Below are positions 6,148 through 9,140 of a DNA stretch of 9,140 nt, in pieces (the first letter of the stretch is position 1; the number at the start of each line of letters is the position of its first letter). The DNA lies in assembly GCF_937920395.1 (NCBI RefSeq), contig NZ_CALEVF010000307.1:1-9140 (forward strand), given 5' to 3'. The position numbers and the translations under genes are program-made. Below the pieces are notes generated by a model, which made no database searches, was not told the DNA's origin, and was given only the letters and a program-made list of their open reading frames with translations. Source of the stretch: an uncultured Clostridium sp. Its GTDB lineage: Bacteria; Bacillota; Clostridia; Clostridiales; Clostridiaceae.

Positions 6148-7287
6148 ATAATTTGCTATGTACATAATCTAGATGTTGCACAGATGATTGAAACAGATTC
6201 TATTATTATTCATGGAATTGAAGTATTGGAAATGAATTATGATTATGATTTAGTAAACGAAAAAAAAATTCTGCAGAAATTTTTGGATAAAAGTGTTTAT
6301 CTTTATGAAAAGAATGGAAAGCAAGAATATAGACTTTTAAGTACTATGGGTGGGTTGATCTTCGAGAATGTTGATACAAAGGAAATTATCATTAATCCTA
6401 TAGGAAAAATCGTTTTACCTAAGATTACGGATGAGTTAATTGTTAAACCAGCTTTGGTATGGAAAATTGCACCTTGTAAGAAGAGTGAAATAGAAGTTTC
6501 ATATATAACTAAGGGGCTTAATTGGACAGCCGAATATGTGATAAATACTAAAAAGGATTTTCTAGATATTTCTGGATGGGTAAATATTAATAATACTTCA
6601 GGTACAACATTTGAAAATACTAAGTTAAAGCTAATATCAGGAATTGTTAATAGAACATCAAATAAAAAAAATATATATGTTAAACTTGATTCACCAATGA
6701 AAATTAATCCGATTAGTGGAACTAATTTTTCAGAAAGATCATTTAATGATTACCATCTTTATACGATGAGTAGGCAAACTACACTTAAAGATAACCAATC
6801 AAAAGAGATTAGCTTTATAAATATGGAAAACATTTCATATTAAAAATACTATGAATATTATCAATACTCTAATTGTGGAAGTCCTAATATTATTTTAGAA
6901 ATAGAAAACAAAGAAGAGAATGGGTTAGGGATACCACTGCCAGCAGGAAATATAAAAGTATATTCACAAAATGAAGATGATAGTAATATGGAATTTGTTG
7001 GTGAAAGCGCCATAAAGCACACTCCTAAAGAAGAAATAATTCTTTGTGAAAAGGAAAGATTTTTAAAAATGTGTAAGGATTCTCCTTTCGTTATAATTGG
7101 GTTTATTAAGAATACTTTTATGAATAAAGTTAACACAATTCAATTATGGGAAAAAGATGCTATTATTGAAAACATAGTACAAGCAAGAAATAGCGCTCGG
7201 TGGCCTATGCATCCAGTAAATTGGATGAGGCTTAATAACAACGCCTACTTTAACGATATGGTTAATCAAATAAAGAAAATAATTTAA
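6148..7287 (+). pseudogene. DUF4139 protein, truncated and chimeric
   Basis: The frame from ~6163 (LDVAQMIETDSI) through 7045 matches the DUF4139 family in my memory: LEMNYDYDLV, the hallmark GLNWTAEYV, SGWVNINNTSG, TKLKLISG, FNDYHLYTMSRQTTLKDNQ and IKHTPKEE. Intact members are several hundred residues and begin with a DUF4140-type N-terminal domain. That part is missing here, replaced by 10-15 codons after an AAGGAG site followed by ATA. A TAA at 6841-6843 interrupts NISYxKYYEY, and sense reading continues in the same frame to 7285. After IKHTPKEEIIL the expected ending gives way to unfamiliar sequence (from about C at 7045 to NDMVNQIKKII), as if fused to the tail of another gene. The first in-frame ATG (6184) lacks a ribosome site. 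DUF4139 proteins have no settled biochemical role. I judge this non-functional, though short pieces (6184-6843, 6988-7287) remain open. Confidence 0.75.
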
Positions 7288-7388
7288 TAAAAGAATGAAG
7301 GCTAAAGTGTAAAACAAATTGATTATAAAGATTTATATGTAAATTTATAGACTAAATAATTTAGAAAGTAGAAAAATGGAATACTTAT

Positions 7389-7422
7389 AAAAATAAAGAT
7401 ATCTGCGGATATCTTTATTTTT
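7389..7422. terminator. Bidirectional intrinsic terminator
   Basis: A perfect 15-bp stem pairs AAAAATAAAGATATC (7389-7403) with GATATCTTTATTTTT (7408-7422) around a TGCG loop. Each arm supplies the U-run for transcription coming from the other side, so it can stop transcripts both ways. On the plus strand it follows the DUF4139 pseudogene. Confidence 0.85.
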
Positions 7423-7431
7423 ATTTTATCT

Positions 7432-7455
7432 TGGTATCCTAAAAAACGGATACCA
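7432..7455. repeat. 8-bp palindrome upstream of the 99-aa gene
   Basis: TGGTATCC (7432-7439) is matched perfectly by GGATACCA (7448-7455) with the A-rich spacer TAAAAAAC. It lacks a T-run. A TATAAT at 7463-7468 lies 7 bases beyond it, with no recognisable -35 at normal spacing, so the palindrome covers the -35 region and may be an operator or activator site for the gene at 7568. Confidence 0.4.
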
Positions 7456-7567
7456 TTAGTCTTATAATAAAATTATATTAGATGTTAGGGTGGTAAATAA
7501 AGAATCTAATGAAGTAGTAGATGGGTAATGGAAAAAATAAGATGATATTAAAAAGGAGTGGATAAAT

Positions 7568-7867
7568 TTGAAAATTAATCATTATTGGCCAAAGTGTAAT
7601 CTAATAAATGGAGAATGGGTTGACGAGTGTATTGATTCTTATTGGCTAGAATGTTCATATGAAGAAGCAGAAAAATATGTGTTTCCATATTTGATTCCTG
7701 AACAGATAGAAACAAGTAAAAGGATTTGGGAACAGGGTAAAAGAAAAGATTTTAAAAAAAGTGATCGCTTTTGTTTTCTTGTTTCAAAGGATTCTCAATT
7801 GAGTTACATTTACATTGTTGGTATTGCTAATTTTAAGAGAATTGTAAATATACTTAATGTATGGTAA
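7568..7867 (+). CDS. Hypothetical protein, 99 aa, TTG start
   Basis: The gene begins with TTG at 7568. AAGGAG (7553-7558) lies nine bases upstream, and no ATG in this frame is near a better site. The protein is soluble and aromatic-rich (YWLECSYEEAEKYVFPYLIP in the first half), with a basic middle (KRKDFKKSDRFCFLVSK). It ends in a likely buried strand and helix (YIYIVGIANFKRIVNIL). There is no signal peptide or clear membrane helix. I recognise no family or catalytic motif. Its abrupt end NVW could mean a truncated C-terminus, but the following sequence offers no continuation in other frames. A TATAAT at 7463-7468 could be its -10. It is separated from the PfpI gene by 69 bases containing a promoter. 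Confidence 0.6.
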   Translation: MKINHYWPKCNLINGEWVDECIDSYWLECSYEEAEKYVFPYLIPEQIETSKRIWEQGKRKDFKKSDRFCFLVSKDSQLSYIYIVGIANFKRIVNILNVW

Positions 7868-7870
7868 TTA

Positions 7871-7879
7871 TGGTATAAT
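7871..7879 (+). promoter_or_regulatory. Extended -10 promoter for the PfpI gene
   Basis: TGGTATAAT at 7871-7879 is a perfect extended -10 (TGnTATAAT). No good -35 is seen at 16-18 bases, as is usual for extended -10 promoters. It begins just after the stop of the 99-aa gene and gives a leader of about 50 bases. Confidence 0.55.
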
Positions 7880-7936
7880 AAAATAAATTTTATTACTAAC
7901 CTTTAAAATAATGGTGATTTATATGAGGAGGATGAA

Positions 7937-8626
7937 ATGATAACTAAAAAGACAGTATTACTATTTTTATTAAGCAATTACGCTGATTGGGAAGCCGGTT
8001 ATGTAGCTGCTGAATTGAATTGTGACGATGAAAACAATCCTTACTGCATTAAAACCATCAGCTTATCCAAGGAGCCAGTGCACTCAATCGGAGGAATTAA
8101 GGTATTACCGGATTATTCTCTGGAAACAGTACCTGAAGATTATGAAGCACTAATACTTATTGGTGGTACAGGCTGGCGGGCATACGAGTCCAATAAAATT
8201 GTTCCTTTGGTAAAAGCAACATTACAAAAGGGCAAGACTATTGCAGGAATTTGTGATGGGTCCGTTTTTCTGGCAAAGCATGGGTTTCTTAATGATGTTA
8301 AGCATACTTCAAACGATTTAGAGGACTTAGAAAAATACGCTGCCAAGGAATATACCAATGCGCAAAGTTATGTAAACGAACCTGCTGTGATAGATGGTAA
8401 CATTATAACTGCAAATGGATCAGCACCTCTTGAATTTGCCAGACTCATTTTCAGCAAACTTCATTTAGATTCTGAGGAAGTTATAAAGCGGTGGTATGAT
8501 TTTAATAAACTAGGCCAAATCGAGTTCGAAAAAATGCATTCTACTTTTTATTCCCTAATCCAAGAAAAAACATACTTCATATTCTCAGTCAACGCTAGCT
8601 TCGGCTTAGATGCCGTATTAAAATGA
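7937..8626 (+). CDS. DJ-1/PfpI family protein (type 1 glutamine amidotransferase-like)
   Basis: ATG 7937 is preceded by AGGAGG (7926-7931) at five bases, an excellent site. Residues 1-200 have the DJ-1/PfpI alpha/beta fold: a first strand TVLLFLLSNYADWEAGY with Glu19, a central ALILIGGTGW, and the nucleophile elbow TIAGICDGSVFLAKHG with Cys106. After these come HTSNDLEDLEKY and a closing NIITANGSAPLEFARLIF. Glu19 and Cys106 sit where the family places its conserved acid and reactive Cys, so the active-site geometry looks kept. Members act as proteases, glyoxalase/deglycase-like enzymes, chaperones or stress sensors; which applies here cannot be told. Homologues I know end soon after the last helix, at about 200 residues. 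This one runs to 229, and residues ~201-229 are read antisense through a nitroreductase remnant, so the native stop is probably lost. Confidence 0.9.
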   Translation: MITKKTVLLFLLSNYADWEAGYVAAELNCDDENNPYCIKTISLSKEPVHSIGGIKVLPDYSLETVPEDYEALILIGGTGWRAYESNKIVPLVKATLQKGKTIAGICDGSVFLAKHGFLNDVKHTSNDLEDLEKYAAKEYTNAQSYVNEPAVIDGNIITANGSAPLEFARLIFSKLHLDSEEVIKRWYDFNKLGQIEFEKMHSTFYSLIQEKTYFIFSVNASFGLDAVLK

Positions 8627-8826
8627 CCTTTAATACCTTTTTCTTTAAGTGGAAAATCAAAGTGTGCTGCGGCAATCCCCATATCTACTCTTTGGATATC
8701 GTGGGGGAATCTATCGCTATATAAAGATTCTTTATATTTATAAAAATGGAAGTCACTATCTTTAAGAAGTATTCTCCACGGTTGTTTATTTGATGCTGAT
8801 GGGGCTTGTGGCATCGCTGCAACAAC
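8548..8826 (-). pseudogene. Nitroreductase-family fragment, N-terminus missing
   Basis: Reading leftwards, the frame gives MPQAPSASNKQPWRILLKD, then FHFYKYKESLY, then DIQRVDMGIAAAHFDF, and ends KYVFSWIRE with TAA at 8548-8550. APSASNKQPWR (FMN contact region) and the IQxxDMGIAxxHF helix are typical of the nitroreductase superfamily, perhaps the TM1586-like branch. Only about 90 C-terminal-side residues remain, roughly half or less of a normal protein. Homology stops near 8826, where an inverted repeat lies, and TGA closes the frame further upstream. No ribosome site supports the ATG at 8812-8814, so it is almost certainly not expressed as an enzyme. It overlaps the end of the PfpI gene by 79 bases in the opposite direction. 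Confidence 0.8.
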
Positions 8827-8856
8827 TATGCTATGCCATGATATGATAGCATAGTT
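8824..8856. repeat. 11-bp inverted repeat at gene breakpoint
   Basis: AACTATGCTAT (8824-8834) is matched perfectly by ATAGCATAGTT (8846-8856) across an 11-base loop. No T-run follows on either side. It coincides with the place where nitroreductase similarity ends and the plus-strand fragment begins. Confidence 0.6.
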
Positions 8857-9002
8857 ATTGAAACCTCAGCATTTGGAAGTAGTGATGGCAGGGTATCCAG
8901 TAAACTTTCAAAAGATAATAAGGTAGTTTTACTTCACGGTAGTTCGAAGTATGTTTACTAAAAAAATTAGGTATTAAATTTCAACTTGAACTTAGAGCTT
9001 AA
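8845..9002 (+). pseudogene. Unidentified gene tail with a frameshift
   Basis: One plus-strand frame reads DSIVIETSAFGSSDGRVSSK and continues through KVVLLHGSSKYVY before TAA at 8958-8960. Shifting one base at the A-run 8960-8966 restores a sensible ending LKKLGIKFQLELRA with TAA at 9000-9002. There is no start codon or ribosome site, and a TGA lies in frame at 8838-8840. It looks like the last ~50 residues of a protein, cut at the 8824-8856 inverted repeat and then frameshifted. I do not recognise the family. Confidence 0.4.
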
Positions 9003-9040
9003 GATTAATCAAAACAAATTATATTTATAATTTACATATA

Positions 9041-9072
9041 GTGCGAGCTGCGAAGCAGCACGTTAATGCGTG
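9041..9072. repeat. Overlapping hairpins, possible dispersed intergenic repeat
   Basis: GCTGC-GAA-GCAGC (9047-9059) and CACG-TTAATG-CGTG (9059-9072) overlap, and GTGC (9041-9044) can instead pair with GCAC (9058-9061), giving competing folds. This is the most G/C-rich spot in the right end. It has no T-run. Similar GCGAAGC-bearing palindromes recur between clostridial genes as far as I recall. The remaining sequence to 9140 shows no gene. Confidence 0.35.
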
Positions 9073-9140
9073 TTGTTTCCTCTTGAGAATGGAAGTAATT
9101 CTATTTTCATTAGTAAGCTATTAACATACAGTAGGAAAAT

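Noticed and set aside
6861..7136. 91-codon open frame on the minus strand
   Set aside because: Antisense to the DUF4139 pseudogene, whose forward reading is clearly in family.
8140..8358. 72-codon open frame on the minus strand
   Set aside because: Antisense to the core of the PfpI gene, including its catalytic Cys.
1..9140. CRISPR arrays, tRNA and rRNA genes
   Set aside because: No regularly spaced direct repeats, cloverleaf with CCA-type end, or rRNA-like GC-rich conserved blocks were seen on either strand.

Overview
The window is AT-rich, uses strong Shine-Dalgarno sites (AGGAGG, GGAGGG, AAGGAG) and carries short U-tailed terminators. Together with a DUF4139 remnant and a clostridial-style DJ-1/PfpI protein, this suggests Clostridium sensu stricto or a close Firmicute relative. 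That assignment is inference; no rRNA or tRNA is present to confirm it. The region looks accessory: intact genes of unknown function sit among at least four decayed genes and several possible recombination seams.

Left part (1-1894). A nested inverted repeat (29-88) precedes a 26-codon reading frame (172-252) with a good ribosome site and an intrinsic terminator that begins inside its stop codon. On the minus strand, 671-1716 holds the wreck of a secreted, probably carbohydrate-binding protein (signal-peptide-like start, Ig-like segment, malectin-like segment, fibronectin III domain). It is broken by two frameshifts and one nonsense codon.

Centre (1895-5881). This is the most interesting part. 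A two-gene operon encodes a 561-aa protein (PH-like domain, TerB-like helical domain, glycine-rich hydrophobic hairpin, coiled coil) and a 518-aa predicted membrane protein. The second protein has ordered His/Asp motifs resembling membrane metal-dependent hydrolases. A 410-base gap with a possible structured RNA follows. Then comes a 60-aa Gly/Ala-rich membrane peptide with its own promoter and a very strong terminator. I know of no function for these genes. My working hypothesis is a membrane-acting stress or defence module: a regulator/anchor, a membrane hydrolase-like effector and perhaps a small membrane partner.

Right part (5882-9140). A clear promoter overlapped by a Fur-type box (6069-6110) points into a DUF4139 pseudogene (6148-7287). 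That gene has lost its N-terminal part, carries one nonsense codon and ends in an unrelated C-terminal segment. A perfect 15-bp bidirectional terminator and a second palindrome separate it from a 99-aa orphan gene (TTG start) and a DJ-1/PfpI protein (7937-8626). The last ~30 residues of the PfpI protein are read antisense through the end of a truncated nitroreductase fragment on the minus strand. The nitroreductase breakpoint lies on an 11-bp inverted repeat, beyond which another frameshifted gene tail runs to 9002.
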